From contig NZ_JAGQBF010000001.1 of NCBI RefSeq assembly GCF_024345495.1, positions 1-64,000 of the forward strand: a stretch of DNA of 64,000 nucleotides. The letters are read 5' to 3'. Each line of letters starts with the position of its first letter. Within the stretch, counting starts at the first letter, position 1. The translations under genes and the position numbers were made by a program. Positions 54,454-63,829 of the stretch are shown here, piece after piece. Source of the stretch: Synechococcus sp. RedBA-s. Its GTDB lineage: Bacteria > Cyanobacteriota > Cyanobacteriia > PCC-6307 > Cyanobiaceae. Under the pieces are notes generated by a model. It saw only the letters and a list, made by a program, of their open reading frames with translations. It was not told where the DNA came from and ran no database searches.

Positions 54454-56274
54454 ATGACCCAGGCCCGGGCCTACCTGCCCCTGCCCCAGAAGTACAGACC
54501 CCAGCGCTTCGATCAGCTGGTGGGCCAGGAGGCGGTCGCTTCCACCCTCAGCAGCGCCCTGCGCCAGAACCGGATCGCGCCGGCCTATCTGTTCAGCGGT
54601 CCCCGGGGCACGGGCAAGACCTCCAGCGCCCGGATCCTGGCGCGCTCCCTCAATTGCCTCTCTGCGGAAGGGCCCACCCCCGAGCCCTGCGGCAGTTGTG
54701 AGCTTTGCCGCTCGATCACCGCCGGCAACGCCCTCGATGTGATCGAGATCGATGCCGCCTCCAACACCGGCGTCGACAACATCCGCGAGCTGATCGAGCG
54801 CTCCCGCTTCGCGCCGGTGCAGGCACGCTGGAAGGTCTACGTGATCGATGAGTGCCACATGCTCTCGACCGCCGCCTTCAACGCCCTGCTCAAGACCCTG
54901 GAGGAACCACCGCCACGGGTGGTGTTCGTGCTGGCCACCACCGATCCCCAGCGGGTGCTGCCCACGATCCTCTCCCGCTGCCAGCGCTTCGACTTCCGCC
55001 GCATTCCTCTGGAGGCCCTGGAGGGTCATCTGCGCTTCATCGCCGGAGAGGAGGAGATCGGCATCACCCCCGAAGCCCTGCACGTGGTGGCGCTGCGGGC
55101 CCAGGGGGGGCTGCGCGATGCCGAGAGCCTGCTGGATCAGCTCAGCCTGCTGAGTGCGCCGATCGAGGCCGCGGCGGTGTGGGAGCTGCTGGGCGCGGTG
55201 CCGGAGCAGGAGCTTCTCGAACTGGTGGCCGCCATGGGGGAGGGCGATCCCCTGGCGATCCTCGAGACCTGCCGGCGCCTGCTGGAGCGGGGGAGGGAAC
55301 CCGGGGCGGTGCTGCAGGGGCTCGCCAGCCTGCTGCGGGATCTGGTGCTGGCCGGTGTGGCCCCGGACCGGCTGGAGCTGACCGCAGTCAGCCTCCAGCT
55401 GCAGCCACTGTTGCCAGAGCAGGCCCGCCGCATCGGCAAAGCGCGGCTGCTGAGCTGGCAGGCGCAGCTCAAGGGCAGTGAGCAGCAGCTGCGCCAGAGC
55501 GCCCAACCCAGGCTCTGGCTGGAGGTGCTGCTGCTGGGACTGCTGGCGGAACCGACGGCGACGGCTGCAGCCCCAGTAGCAGCCACGGCGGCGGCACGAC
55601 CGCGGGCTCCGGCTCCGGTGGCTCTGCCCCAGGCATCTGAAGCCACACCAACCACGGCAGCCCCCCAGCCAGCAGCAGCGCCAACGCCAACAGCAATGGA
55701 AGCCACGGCCCCTGCGCCTGCCCCAGTCCGCAGTTCAGCCAGCCCAGCGTTGGCTGCAGCCAACGCTCCGGCGTCCGCTCGAGCACCCGGCCCGGCACCC
55801 GGACAGGAGCATCAGGATCTCGGCGAGATGTGGCAGCAGATTCTCTCCAGCCTGGAGCTGCCCTCCACCCGCATGCTCCTCTCCCAGCAGGCCTCCCTGC
55901 TGCGCCTCGATGACCAGCGGGCGGTGGTGCGGGTCAGCAGCAAGTGGATCGCCATGGTGCAGAGCCGCCTGCCCCTGCTGGAGACGGCACTGCACCAGGC
56001 CCTGGGCAGCCCCCGCCAGGTGCTGCTGGAGGCCTCCGCCGACCAGCCCAGCGGCCCGGTGGTCACCCCAGCTGTGATAACCAGGCCCGTGGCACCCAGG
56101 CCCACTGTGCCGCCAGCGGTGGCCTCCCAGGCAACAACCATCCCGGCCGCGCCGCCCCAGGCTCAGGCGGCAACGAACCCAACCCCTGAGCGGCCTGAAC
56201 GGCAACCACTCGATGATCAGGCCCGACTCCTGGCCGACTTCTTCAACGGCGAAGTGGTGAGTCTGGAGGAGTGA
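54454..56274 (+). CDS. dnaX: DNA polymerase III subunits gamma/tau
   Basis: DnaX is the ATPase of the clamp loader. The AAA+ core has Walker A SGPRGTGKTSSA near 47-58, a four-Cys zinc knuckle (CGSCELC and flanking Cys) near 67-90, YVIDECHMLS (Walker B), and LSRCQRFDFRRI (sensor region). An Ala/Pro/Thr-rich linker at about 360-450 separates the core from a C-terminal domain (about 450-530) that contacts the polymerase. I do not see an obvious A-rich slippery site for the programmed frameshift of E. coli. The partner subunit delta is at 36303. Confidence 0.92.
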   Translation: MTQARAYLPLPQKYRPQRFDQLVGQEAVASTLSSALRQNRIAPAYLFSGPRGTGKTSSARILARSLNCLSAEGPTPEPCGSCELCRSITAGNALDVIEIDAASNTGVDNIRELIERSRFAPVQARWKVYVIDECHMLSTAAFNALLKTLEEPPPRVVFVLATTDPQRVLPTILSRCQRFDFRRIPLEALEGHLRFIAGEEEIGITPEALHVVALRAQGGLRDAESLLDQLSLLSAPIEAAAVWELLGAVPEQELLELVAAMGEGDPLAILETCRRLLERGREPGAVLQGLASLLRDLVLAGVAPDRLELTAVSLQLQPLLPEQARRIGKARLLSWQAQLKGSEQQLRQSAQPRLWLEVLLLGLLAEPTATAAAPVAATAAARPRAPAPVALPQASEATPTTAAPQPAAAPTPTAMEATAPAPAPVRSSASPALAAANAPASARAPGPAPGQEHQDLGEMWQQILSSLELPSTRMLLSQQASLLRLDDQRAVVRVSSKWIAMVQSRLPLLETALHQALGSPRQVLLEASADQPSGPVVTPAVITRPVAPRPTVPPAVASQATTIPAAPPQAQAATNPTPERPERQPLDDQARLLADFFNGEVVSLEE

Positions 56275-56310
56275 ATCCCAGGGGTGAATCTGGGGAGTGA
56301 ACCGGCCGGC

Positions 56311-57741
56311 TCATGAGGGTTGGGTGGAGGGATCCGAGAGGGGATCCGCCAGGGGATCGAGGCTGGCGGTGAGAGCGTCGTCGCTGCTCTCGATGCTGCT
56401 GTCGCTGCCCAGGTGCTGGGTCTTGGCCCAGACCAGGCGCTTGGGCAGCAGCGCCATGCGCAGGGTGACCCAGGGGATGACCACGAACCAGTGCATGAGA
56501 TAAGTGATCCCCAGCGCCGCCGCCAAGGGGTTCATCGCCGGCAGGGGAGGACCTTCGCTGGGGCGGCGGCAGCCGGCCACGATCGCTGCGCCGGAGAGGC
56601 CGAGGGCCACGATCGAGAGGGGCCAGGCCGTGGGCGCGGTGCGGGTGGCCAGGGCGCTGAGCAGGTCGACCACCGAAACCATCGGCAGCACGTACTGCAG
56701 CAGGAAGAAGCTGGTGAGATCGAGCTTCTGGTCCGGATTCAAGCGCTGGGAGAGGAGCCCCGGCCAGTAGTCGAAGAAGCGCTGCAGGCCGCCTTCCGCC
56801 CAGCGCTGTCGCTGGCGCCAGAGGGCCGGAATGGTGAGCACCGCCTCCTCCTCCACCGGGGGATCCCAGAGCACACCCACAGGCTCACCGGCCAGCAACA
56901 GCCGAAAACTGAGGTCGAGGTCATCGGTGACGGTCTCCTCGTTGAAGCCACCCACCCGGGTGATCGCGTCCCGGCGCAGCAGCTGGCCATTGCCGCGCAA
57001 CTCCGCCACACCGCCGCCGGCCAGACGGCCCTCCTGCACCACAGCATCGAGGGCCATTTCCATCGCCTGGGCGCGGGTGAGCAGATTGCTGCCCGCATTC
57101 ACCACCGCCTTGCGCAGCTGCATCGCCGACCAGCCGCCCTGCTCAGCCCTGGGGATCAGCCTCTCGAGCAGATCCTCCTGGAAGCCGGCGTCGGCGTCGA
57201 GCACCAGCATCCAGCGGCCTTCGAGCTGCTCCAGCACCGCATTGAGAGCTCCCGATTTGCCGCCGCCGGCCAGGCGGGGGCGGCGTAGCACCCGCAGCAT
57301 CGGCGTGCTCGCTTCCAGGGCCTGGAGCAACTCGGGCGTGCGGTCCTCGCTGCCGTCATCCACCACCCAGAGACGCAGAACCCCATGGCGGTAGCGCAGT
57401 CGGCTGACCCGCTCCACCAGCCGGCCGACCACGGCCTGCTCATCGCGGGCCGCCACCACCACATCCACCGCGGGCCAGGGGCCAGTCCAGGAGGCGTCGC
57501 CGCAGGTGCTGCCAAAGGGGGCGGGCCCGTCGATCGATCCCTGGGCCCTGTTGCGGCGCCAGAGCTGTCCCAGCACGGTGCGCACCACATAGGCGCCCAG
57601 CAGCAGGGTGAGGCTGGCGGCGGGCAGCAGGTTGCGGGGCGGCTCCAGCCAGTGGGGCGCCACCCCGGCCCAGCCACAGAGCAGAACGAACAGGGCGGCT
57701 TTGCCGCGGCGGCCCCTGGGGCTGGAACCGGTGGCTGTCAT
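56311..57741 (-). CDS. Membrane GT2, probable beta-monoglucosyldiacylglycerol synthase
   Basis: The 476-residue protein has two N-terminal membrane helices and a GT2 domain. AVDVVVAARDEQAVVGRLVE is the first strand, VVDDGSEDRTPELL follows, VLDADAGF is the DxD, and TDDLDLSFRLLLAG and RQRQRWAEGG are the acceptor and Q/RxxRW motifs. Three or four C-terminal helices follow. Size, topology and motifs match the cyanobacterial GT2 (Synechocystis sll1377 type) that adds glucose to diacylglycerol as the first step to galactolipids. Other processive GT2 enzymes share this layout, so the lipid role is likely but not proved. It converges on dnaX. Confidence 0.75.
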   Translation of the reverse strand: MTATGSSPRGRRGKAALFVLLCGWAGVAPHWLEPPRNLLPAASLTLLLGAYVVRTVLGQLWRRNRAQGSIDGPAPFGSTCGDASWTGPWPAVDVVVAARDEQAVVGRLVERVSRLRYRHGVLRLWVVDDGSEDRTPELLQALEASTPMLRVLRRPRLAGGGKSGALNAVLEQLEGRWMLVLDADAGFQEDLLERLIPRAEQGGWSAMQLRKAVVNAGSNLLTRAQAMEMALDAVVQEGRLAGGGVAELRGNGQLLRRDAITRVGGFNEETVTDDLDLSFRLLLAGEPVGVLWDPPVEEEAVLTIPALWRQRQRWAEGGLQRFFDYWPGLLSQRLNPDQKLDLTSFFLLQYVLPMVSVVDLLSALATRTAPTAWPLSIVALGLSGAAIVAGCRRPSEGPPLPAMNPLAAALGITYLMHWFVVIPWVTLRMALLPKRLVWAKTQHLGSDSSIESSDDALTASLDPLADPLSDPSTQPS

Positions 57742-57796
57742 GGCAACTCCGTCATGGCAAGCGCGCCGGCGTGGCTAGTCCGCGTCGGAGGGAACT

Positions 57797-59347
57797 CTAA
57801 AGGCCCCCACTGAGGGTTTCGATGCCCACCAGCTCAGTGCCGGGGTAATAGTGCGCCAGGATCCGGTTCAGGCTCCAGCCACGACCGCCCAGATCAATGG
57901 CCCCCTGCTGGGAGAGGCCGGCGCCGTGGCCGAAGCCCCCACCGCTGAAACTCCAGCGGCCGGCCCCGTCGGGCTTGAGCACGAAGAGGGTGCTCGGCAG
58001 TTGCCGGAAGGTCCGGCGAATGGCGTCGCGGCGCAGCACCCGCTGGCCGCCGCTGCCCACCACCGAGAGGGCCAGCACCCGGCCGCTGGGGCCGCGCTCA
58101 AGCACCTTGATCTCCCGGGGCTCACCGACGCCGCCGGGTCCCTTCTCCAGGGACTGGCGGATGCGGGTGCCATCCAGCTGACGGGTCCAGCGAAACAGGG
58201 GATGGTCGGCTCCATAGGCACTGCCCCCCTGACGCAGCAGTTCCGGCAGGGAGGCGGCAGGGAGGGGCACCTCGAAGCGCTGGGCAAAGGCCGGTGGCCC
58301 GTCAGGGCGGGCCTGGAGATAGGGCAGGGGAGGGCCGCTCCAGACCTCCTCGAATCCAGCCGAGATACCGCCGTTGCTGGCGTGATACACGGCGTGGATC
58401 GGCTGCCCCTGCCAGCTCAGCACCTGGCCGCGGGTGGCCTCCACGGCACGGCGCACGGCTCCGCCCGCCTGACGGGGGTCGGCATACACCTGGCACTGGG
58501 TGTCGGAGCAGAGGTGATACCCATCGACGTCGTAGCGATGGCTGTTGCGCAGGGCCCAGGTGCGGGCGAGAACGGCCTGGGCGGCGAGGGCCGCCGCTGG
58601 GGAGCCCGCACCGATCTCATGGGGAACCACCCCCAGCAGGTAACGCTCGATGGGCACCTGCTCGATCAGGCTCCAACCGCCGTAGGCATTGGCCTGCAGG
58701 CGGAAGGGCCCCTGGAACACCCCCTTGCCCCAGCTCAGGCCCTGGGGGGCCTTGAGGCGCAGGGGGGCCTCAAGCGCCACCACGCTGCCGTCGGCCGCCG
58801 TGGCCTCCAGTTCCAGGCGGCTTGTTTCCTCCCGCCTCCAGTCCCTGGCCTGGAAGCCCTCGGGGGGAGCCGTGCGGGGGGGAGCCCACACTTCCCACTC
58901 CGCCGGATGGGCGATCACCGGCTCCACGCCAAGGGCGCGCCAGGCCGAGGCGGCCTGATCCGCGGTTTCAAAACTGGGGAAGGGCCCCATCACAGAGCGC
59001 TCCAGCAGCAGGGGCTCCGGCAGGGGTCGCTGGCGCCAGCGCAGGCTGAGGCTGGGACCCTGGAGCTTGCGGCCTTGGGCGTCCTCCAACTCAAGGCTTC
59101 CGGCGGCCGCCTTCAGCAGCAGGGGTGGCGCCTTGGTGGCGGCCACCCCGGGGGTAGGCCCGAGCCGGGCACCGAGGGCCACCCAGAGCACCGGCTGGCC
59201 GCGCTCGATGGCCGGCCGAGGGGAGGTGGGCCAGTGCAGGGTCGCCGCAGGCATGGCCCGGCAGCCTGGAGCCATCAGCAGGGAGCTGCCGAAGCCCATG
59301 GCGAGGGGCGCCAGGCGGGGCAGGGACAGAGGAGCGGAGAATCGCAT
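57797..59347 (-). CDS. SpoIID/LytB-domain protein
   Basis: The 516-residue protein starts with a Leu-rich, signal-like segment ([21 protein letters not shown]) and is probably exported. The C-terminal half is a SpoIID/LytB domain: [50 protein letters not shown], and [20 protein letters not shown]. In Bacillus this domain is a lytic transglycosylase acting on denuded peptidoglycan. Non-sporulating cyanobacteria carry homologues of unknown role, probably in wall remodelling. The start is taken at the ATG at 59347, since the frame further upstream overlaps the divergent rpmI gene. Confidence 0.85.
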   Translation of the reverse strand: MRFSAPLSLPRLAPLAMGFGSSLLMAPGCRAMPAATLHWPTSPRPAIERGQPVLWVALGARLGPTPGVAATKAPPLLLKAAAGSLELEDAQGRKLQGPSLSLRWRQRPLPEPLLLERSVMGPFPSFETADQAASAWRALGVEPVIAHPAEWEVWAPPRTAPPEGFQARDWRREETSRLELEATAADGSVVALEAPLRLKAPQGLSWGKGVFQGPFRLQANAYGGWSLIEQVPIERYLLGVVPHEIGAGSPAAALAAQAVLARTWALRNSHRYDVDGYHLCSDTQCQVYADPRQAGGAVRRAVEATRGQVLSWQGQPIHAVYHASNGGISAGFEEVWSGPPLPYLQARPDGPPAFAQRFEVPLPAASLPELLRQGGSAYGADHPLFRWTRQLDGTRIRQSLEKGPGGVGEPREIKVLERGPSGRVLALSVVGSGGQRVLRRDAIRRTFRQLPSTLFVLKPDGAGRWSFSGGGFGHGAGLSQQGAIDLGGRGWSLNRILAHYYPGTELVGIETLSGGL

Positions 59348-59440
59348 CGAAAAACCGTACGGCCGAGGGGAGAATCCTGGGGGAGTTGGCGGAAGGGACA
59401 TCCGCGTCGTACTTTGGTTGTTTGTGAAAGAGCGCCCGAC

Positions 59441-59641
59441 ATGCCGAAGCTCAAGACCCGCCGAGCAGCTGCCAAGCGGTTCAAGGTGACCGGCAGTGGC
59501 AAGTTCATGCGTCGGCGCGCCTTCCACAACCACCTGCTCGATCACAAGAGCCCCAAGCGCAAGCGTTACCTCGGCACCATGGCGGTCGTCGATGAGCGCG
59601 ATGCCGACAACGTGAGCCGCATGCTCCCCTACGCAGGCTGA
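59441..59641 (+). CDS. rpmI: 50S ribosomal protein L35
   Basis: bL35 is a small basic protein of the large ribosomal subunit. The 66-residue sequence [20 protein letters not shown], then [14 protein letters not shown], is textbook L35. The ATG at 59441 follows a gaaagagcg stretch. rplT follows after 56 bp in the usual pair. The divergent SpoIID gene starts about 90 bp away, so the rpmI-rplT promoter lies in 59348-59440. Confidence 0.97.
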   Translation: MPKLKTRRAAAKRFKVTGSGKFMRRRAFHNHLLDHKSPKRKRYLGTMAVVDERDADNVSRMLPYAG

Positions 59642-59697
59642 GAAGCCAGGCGTAAGCCGGCAGCTCCTGATTCCCACCGTTCCACTGAGAGATTTCC

Positions 59698-60045
59698 ATG
59701 GCCCGCGTTAAGAGGGGCAATGTCGCCCGCAAACGCCGCAACAAGGTCCTCCGCCTAGCCCGCGGCTTCCAGGGCGGCAACGGCAGCCTCTTCCGCACCG
59801 CAAACCAGCGGGTGATGAAGGCCCTCTGCAATGCCTACCGCGACCGTCGCCGGCGCAAGCGCGATTTCCGTCGCCTCTGGATTGCCCGCATCAACGCCGC
59901 CGCTCGCCTCAACGGCCTGAGCTACAGCCGTCTGATCGGTGGGCTCAAGCGCTCCGATGTGCAGCTGAACCGCAAGATGCTCGCCCAGCTCGCCCTGGCC
60001 GATCCCGGCAGCTTCAGCGCCGTGGTGGGCGCCACCAGCGCCTGA
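59698..60045 (+). CDS. rplT: 50S ribosomal protein L20
   Basis: bL20 nucleates assembly of 23S rRNA domain I. The 115-residue protein reads [60 protein letters not shown], and [17 protein letters not shown], all conserved. It forms a unit with rpmI. I see no clear L20-type autoregulatory pseudoknot in the short leader. Confidence 0.97.
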   Translation: MARVKRGNVARKRRNKVLRLARGFQGGNGSLFRTANQRVMKALCNAYRDRRRRKRDFRRLWIARINAAARLNGLSYSRLIGGLKRSDVQLNRKMLAQLALADPGSFSAVVGATSA

Positions 60046-60098
60046 ACCTTCAGGCCCCCGAACCAAACTCCGCGCACTAGCCAACCCCCGCAGGCCCG

Positions 60099-60722
60099 AT
60101 GGACCTTCTCCTTCCACAGGCCTATTTGATTGGCCTGATCGTTCTGCTGGGGGGTGCTGCCGTGGTGATCGGCCTGCAGGTCTGGCGGGTGCGGGCTGAT
60201 GAAGTTCGCCTGGCCAAGCTGGAGGTTCAGGTCAAGGACGACCCCAAGGACTCCGCCACGCTCTATGAGCTGGCCTCGGTGCAACTGCGCAAGCGCCTCT
60301 ACGACCAGGCGGTCGACACGCTCAAGCTGGCGTTGAAGCGCTCGGAGGGCGAACCGGGGGAAGCGCGGGCATTGATCCAGAACGCCCTGGGTTTCGCTGT
60401 GGCGGCCCAGGGCAACCACGGCGCGGCCATCCGGCACTACAAATCGGCCCTCCAGGCCAAGGCCGACTACCCGGTGGCCCTGAACAACCTGGGCTATGCC
60501 CTTGAGCGACAATCGCTACCCGAGGAGGCCCGCCAGGCCTATAACCAGGCCCAGGCCCTCGATCCGGGCAACAAGACCACCAGCAAACGCCTGAAGCTGC
60601 TCGACCGTCGCTTTCCGGCCGAAGTGGTGGAGCCGGCTGGCCCTGCCCAAGGGATGGGTCCAACGGCCAGCCGCCCCGCCTCCAGCAAAAACGACGCTTC
60701 AGGGCCGAAGAAAGCACCCTGA
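60099..60722 (+). CDS. Membrane-anchored TPR protein, Ycf37-like
   Basis: The 207-residue protein has one N-terminal membrane helix (about 7-30, AYLIGLIVLLGGAAVVIGLQVW). Three tetratricopeptide repeats follow between about 55 and 165 (SATLYELASVQLRKRLYDQA, LGFAVAAQGNHGAAIRHY, ALNNLGYALERQSLPEEA). The tail is Pro/Ser/Lys-rich. This layout and size match Ycf37, a thylakoid factor that helps photosystem I assembly in Synechocystis, but TPR proteins are numerous and orthology is not proved. It lies 53 bp after rplT. Confidence 0.7.
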   Translation: MDLLLPQAYLIGLIVLLGGAAVVIGLQVWRVRADEVRLAKLEVQVKDDPKDSATLYELASVQLRKRLYDQAVDTLKLALKRSEGEPGEARALIQNALGFAVAAQGNHGAAIRHYKSALQAKADYPVALNNLGYALERQSLPEEARQAYNQAQALDPGNKTTSKRLKLLDRRFPAEVVEPAGPAQGMGPTASRPASSKNDASGPKKAP

Positions 60723-60769
60723 AGCAAACCAGCTCCCTGAGGCTGAAGGCTTCAGAAGCACCGATCGGC

Positions 60770-61330
60770 TCACCACAGCCCTCGCACCGGGGCTCCTCCG
60801 GATGGACTGGCTGGAGCTGCGGCCTCAGGGCGCAGATCGAAGCGACCGCCGGGATTGGTCAGCCGCGGCGCGATCCAGCCCGCCAGTTCCAGACCCTGCA
60901 TGCCGCTGATCTCTCCTCCAGACTCCATGCCGCCGACTTCGCAGTCGCAGAGCATCAACAGATCGAGCTGATCGGATTTGGCGTTGAGGTTGCCCTGCAC
61001 CGCCACGGTGGTCTCGCCCACCTGCATCTCACCGCGCAGGTCGACCATCTGGCCCATGGGGGTGGCCTCCGCCAAGCGCAGCTTCACCGGCAGGGGAGCC
61101 CCGCCACTGAAGGAGCGGTAGACGCCCGACCACACCCTGGGCAGGTCGCGGGCCAGATCAACAGCGCGGCCCATGGGGTCGAAGGTTTCCACCGAACCCA
61201 GCTCGGACTCCAGCACCTGCATCGCTGAGCTAGGCGGTGCGCCGAAGGGCACCACACTGCCCACCGGCAGGGGGTTCATGGCCAGCTGGGGCTGGGCGGC
61301 GGCCAGCAGCAGCGGCAGAAGCAGCGGCAT
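60770..61330 (-). CDS. Conserved exported protein of unknown function
   Basis: The 186-residue protein begins with a signal-like hydrophobic segment ([16 protein letters not shown]) that may be cleaved. The rest is mixed beta-rich sequence with repeated Val/Leu strands ([37 protein letters not shown]) and a Pro/Ala-rich end. I do not recognise a domain, although similar genes occur between rplT and thiG in related genomes. It converges on the Ycf37-like gene and is divergent from thiG. Confidence 0.65.
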   Translation of the reverse strand: MPLLLPLLLAAAQPQLAMNPLPVGSVVPFGAPPSSAMQVLESELGSVETFDPMGRAVDLARDLPRVWSGVYRSFSGGAPLPVKLRLAEATPMGQMVDLRGEMQVGETTVAVQGNLNAKSDQLDLLMLCDCEVGGMESGGEISGMQGLELAGWIAPRLTNPGGRFDLRPEAAAPASPSGGAPVRGLW

Positions 61331-61455
61331 CGAAACAATTCAGGGCACGTGGGCTCAGGCTAAGGGCGGCCGTGCCATCCAGCGGGCCCAAGCGGCCGCA
61401 AAGGCCACCGTTCGCGGTAGTTTCGCGGCCTGGCAGGGGCTTCGACGACATCCCA

Positions 61456-62274
61456 ATGGAAAGCGACACCCTGGTGATCGCGGGACGGCCCTTCCGCAGC
61501 CGCCTGATGACCGGCACCGGCAAATATCCGAGCCTGGCGGCGATGAAAGCCAGCCTGGCGGCCAGCTCCTGCGAGATCGTGACCGTGGCGGTGCGCCGGG
61601 TGCAGTCGCTGGCCGCTGGCCATGGGGGCCTGATCGAGGCGATCGACTGGAGCCACCACTGGATGCTGCCCAACACCGCCGGATGCGCCACGGCCGAAGA
61701 GGCGGTGCGGGTGGCACGGCTGGGTCGGGAGCTGGCGCGGCTGGCCGGCCAGGAGGACAACAATTTCGTGAAACTGGAGGTGATCCCGGACAGCCGCCAC
61801 CTGCTGCCGGATCCGATCGGCACCCTCGAGGCCGCTGAAGTCCTGGTGCGGGAAGGCTTCGTGGTGCTCCCCTACATCAACGCCGATCCGATGCTGGCGC
61901 GGCGGCTGGAGGAGGCCGGCTGCGCCACGGTGATGCCGCTGGGCTCTCCGATCGGCTCGGGCCAGGGGATCCGCAACGCCGCCAACATCGCACTGATCAT
62001 CGAGAGCGCCCGCATTCCCGTGGTGGTGGACGCCGGCATCGGCGTTCCCAGCGAAGCGGCCCAGGCGATGGAGATGGGCGCCGATGCCCTGCTGATCAAC
62101 AGCGCCATCGCCCTGGCCGGCGATCCGGTGGCCATGGCCCGTGCCATGGCCCTGGCCACCGAGGCCGGTCGCGGCGCCTACCTGGCCGGGCGGCTGCCGG
62201 TGCGCTCCGAGGCCAGCGCCAGCTCACCGCAGCAGGGCCTGGTGGGCGCTGCCACCCAGGCTCAGGTCCCGTAA
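61456..62274 (+). CDS. thiG: Thiazole synthase ThiG
   Basis: ThiG makes the thiazole phosphate of thiamine from deoxyxylulose phosphate, the ThiS thiocarboxylate and a glycine imine. The TIM-barrel shows [45 protein letters not shown] with the imine-forming Lys, [19 protein letters not shown], and [21 protein letters not shown]. The ATG at 61456 precedes the conserved core by about ten residues. It has 272 residues, of which the last 20 are variable. No thi-box riboswitch is recognisable upstream. Confidence 0.93.
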   Translation: MESDTLVIAGRPFRSRLMTGTGKYPSLAAMKASLAASSCEIVTVAVRRVQSLAAGHGGLIEAIDWSHHWMLPNTAGCATAEEAVRVARLGRELARLAGQEDNNFVKLEVIPDSRHLLPDPIGTLEAAEVLVREGFVVLPYINADPMLARRLEEAGCATVMPLGSPIGSGQGIRNAANIALIIESARIPVVVDAGIGVPSEAAQAMEMGADALLINSAIALAGDPVAMARAMALATEAGRGAYLAGRLPVRSEASASSPQQGLVGAATQAQVP

Positions 62275-62343
62275 CAGTCCTTCTCAGGGCGGAGTCAAGG
62301 GCGCTGGCACTGGGTAACTTGCGGGTTCCCCTGCGCCCCAGCC

Positions 62344-62511
62344 ATGTCGGTGACCAAGGAAGACGGCGGCAAGCTCAACGCCTTCGCCAGGGAGCCCCGC
62401 ATGGAGGTGATCGAGACGGGGACAAGCCGCAGCCGCTCAACCACCATCCTGCTGCTGGCGGGCCTCGCTCTGGTGCTGGTGATGGTGGCGGTGGCGGCGG
62501 GGATCAGCTGA
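62344..62511 (+). CDS. psb34: Psb34-like small photosystem II assembly protein
   Basis: This 55-residue ORF has a soluble N-terminus (TKEDGGKLNAFAREPRMEV) and one C-terminal membrane helix (STTILLLAGLALVLVMVAVA). The TxEDGGxLNxFAxEP motif is that of Psb34 (Synechocystis ssl1498 type), a single-helix protein that binds CP47-containing photosystem II assembly intermediates. The assignment uses remembered family sequences, so confidence is moderate. It lies 70 bp after thiG and 92 bp before sqdB, in the same direction. Confidence 0.7.
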   Translation: MSVTKEDGGKLNAFAREPRMEVIETGTSRSRSTTILLLAGLALVLVMVAVAAGIS

Positions 62512-62602
62512 GCTCCTGGATCCCGACCGCCTGCTGGGGGGGTCGGAACGCCTGTAGTAGCTTGCCCCCAGGAGCATCGGCTCGTTCAGCAGGAGTTCAG
62601 AC

Positions 62603-63799
62603 GTGAAGGTTCTCGTTCTCGGCGGCGACGGCTTCTGCGGCTGGCCGTGCTGCGTAAATCTGGCCGAGGCCGGCCATGAGGTGGTCATGGTCGACAACCT
62701 CAGCCGGCGCAAGATCGACGTGGATCTGGGGGTGGAATCGCTCACCCCGATCGCCACCGTGCATGACCGCCTGCGGGCCTGGGAGGAGACGGGCGGCCGC
62801 GCCATCCGCTTCGTGCACCTGGACATCGCCCAGGACTACCAGCTGCTGCTGGAGCTGCTGCGCAGCGAGCGCCCGGAGGCCGTGGTCCATTTCGCCGAGC
62901 AGCGGGCGGCTCCCTACTCGATGAAATCCAGCGCCACCAAGCGCTACACCGTCGACAACAACGTCAACGGCACCCACAACCTGCTCTGCGCGATCGTTGA
63001 AAGCGGCCTCGACATCCACATCGTGCACCTGGGCACCATGGGGGTCTACGGCTACGGCTCCCACCGGGGCGCCACGATTCCCGAGGGCTATCTCACCGTC
63101 GAGGTCCCCCAGGCCGACGGCAGCCGCTTCCGCGAGAAGATCCTGCACCCCACGGATCCCGGCAGCATCTATCACATGACCAAGACGCTGGATCAGCTTC
63201 TTTTTTACTACTACAACAAAAATGACGGCATTCGCGTCACCGACCTGCACCAGGGCATTGTCTGGGGCACCAACACCGATCTCACCGATCGCGATCCCCG
63301 CCTGGTGAACCGCTTCGACTACGACGGCGATTACGGCACGGTGCTCAACCGCTTCCTGATGCAGGCCGCGATCGGCTATCCCCTCAGCGTGCATGGCACC
63401 GGCGGCCAGACCCGCGCCTTCATCCACATCCGTGATTCGGTCAAATGCGTGGAGCTGGCAATCGATCACCCGCCCGCCTCCGGCGAGAAGGTGCGCATCC
63501 ACAACCAGATGACCGAGAGCCACAAGGTCAAGGATCTTGCGGAGAAAGTGGCGGCGGTCACCGGCGCCCAGGTGAGTCACCTGCCCAATCCGCGCAAGGA
63601 GGCGATCGAAAATGATTTGATTGTGGATAACCGCAGCCTGATCGAGCTGGGCCTCAAGCCCACCACCCTCGAAGACGGCCTGCTCAGCGAAGTGGTGGAT
63701 GTAGCCCGGCGCTGGGCCGACCGCTGCGACCGCTCACGCATTCCCTGCGTCTCCTCCTGGACCACCACCCAGGCGGCCGCCCTCAAGGCCGTTGTCTGA
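62603..63799 (+). CDS. sqdB: UDP-sulfoquinovose synthase
   Basis: SqdB converts UDP-glucose and sulfite to UDP-sulfoquinovose, the head group donor of the thylakoid sulfolipid SQDG. The 398-residue short-chain dehydrogenase-type enzyme starts at GTG with VLVLGGDGFCGWPCCVNLA. The catalytic residues are Thr in HLGTMGVYGYG and Tyr/Lys in SIYHMTKTLDQLLFYYY. GIVWGTNTDLT and GGQTRAFIHIRDSVKC are further signature blocks. sqdX, the next enzyme, begins 30 bp downstream, so they form one operon. Confidence 0.97.
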   Translation: MKVLVLGGDGFCGWPCCVNLAEAGHEVVMVDNLSRRKIDVDLGVESLTPIATVHDRLRAWEETGGRAIRFVHLDIAQDYQLLLELLRSERPEAVVHFAEQRAAPYSMKSSATKRYTVDNNVNGTHNLLCAIVESGLDIHIVHLGTMGVYGYGSHRGATIPEGYLTVEVPQADGSRFREKILHPTDPGSIYHMTKTLDQLLFYYYNKNDGIRVTDLHQGIVWGTNTDLTDRDPRLVNRFDYDGDYGTVLNRFLMQAAIGYPLSVHGTGGQTRAFIHIRDSVKCVELAIDHPPASGEKVRIHNQMTESHKVKDLAEKVAAVTGAQVSHLPNPRKEAIENDLIVDNRSLIELGLKPTTLEDGLLSEVVDVARRWADRCDRSRIPCVSSWTTTQAAALKAVV

Positions 63800-63829
63800 G
63801 CCCGGGACCATGCACCGACTGCGGCTGCC

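Noticed and set aside
55560-55800. Repetitive GC-rich stretch in dnaX as a frameshift site or tandem repeat
   Set aside because: It encodes an Ala/Pro/Thr linker; no A-rich slippery heptamer and no exact unit repeat were seen.
57851-59641. 596-codon plus-strand frame that ends with L35
   Set aside because: Only the last 66 codons (rpmI) are real; the rest is antisense to the SpoIID-type gene.
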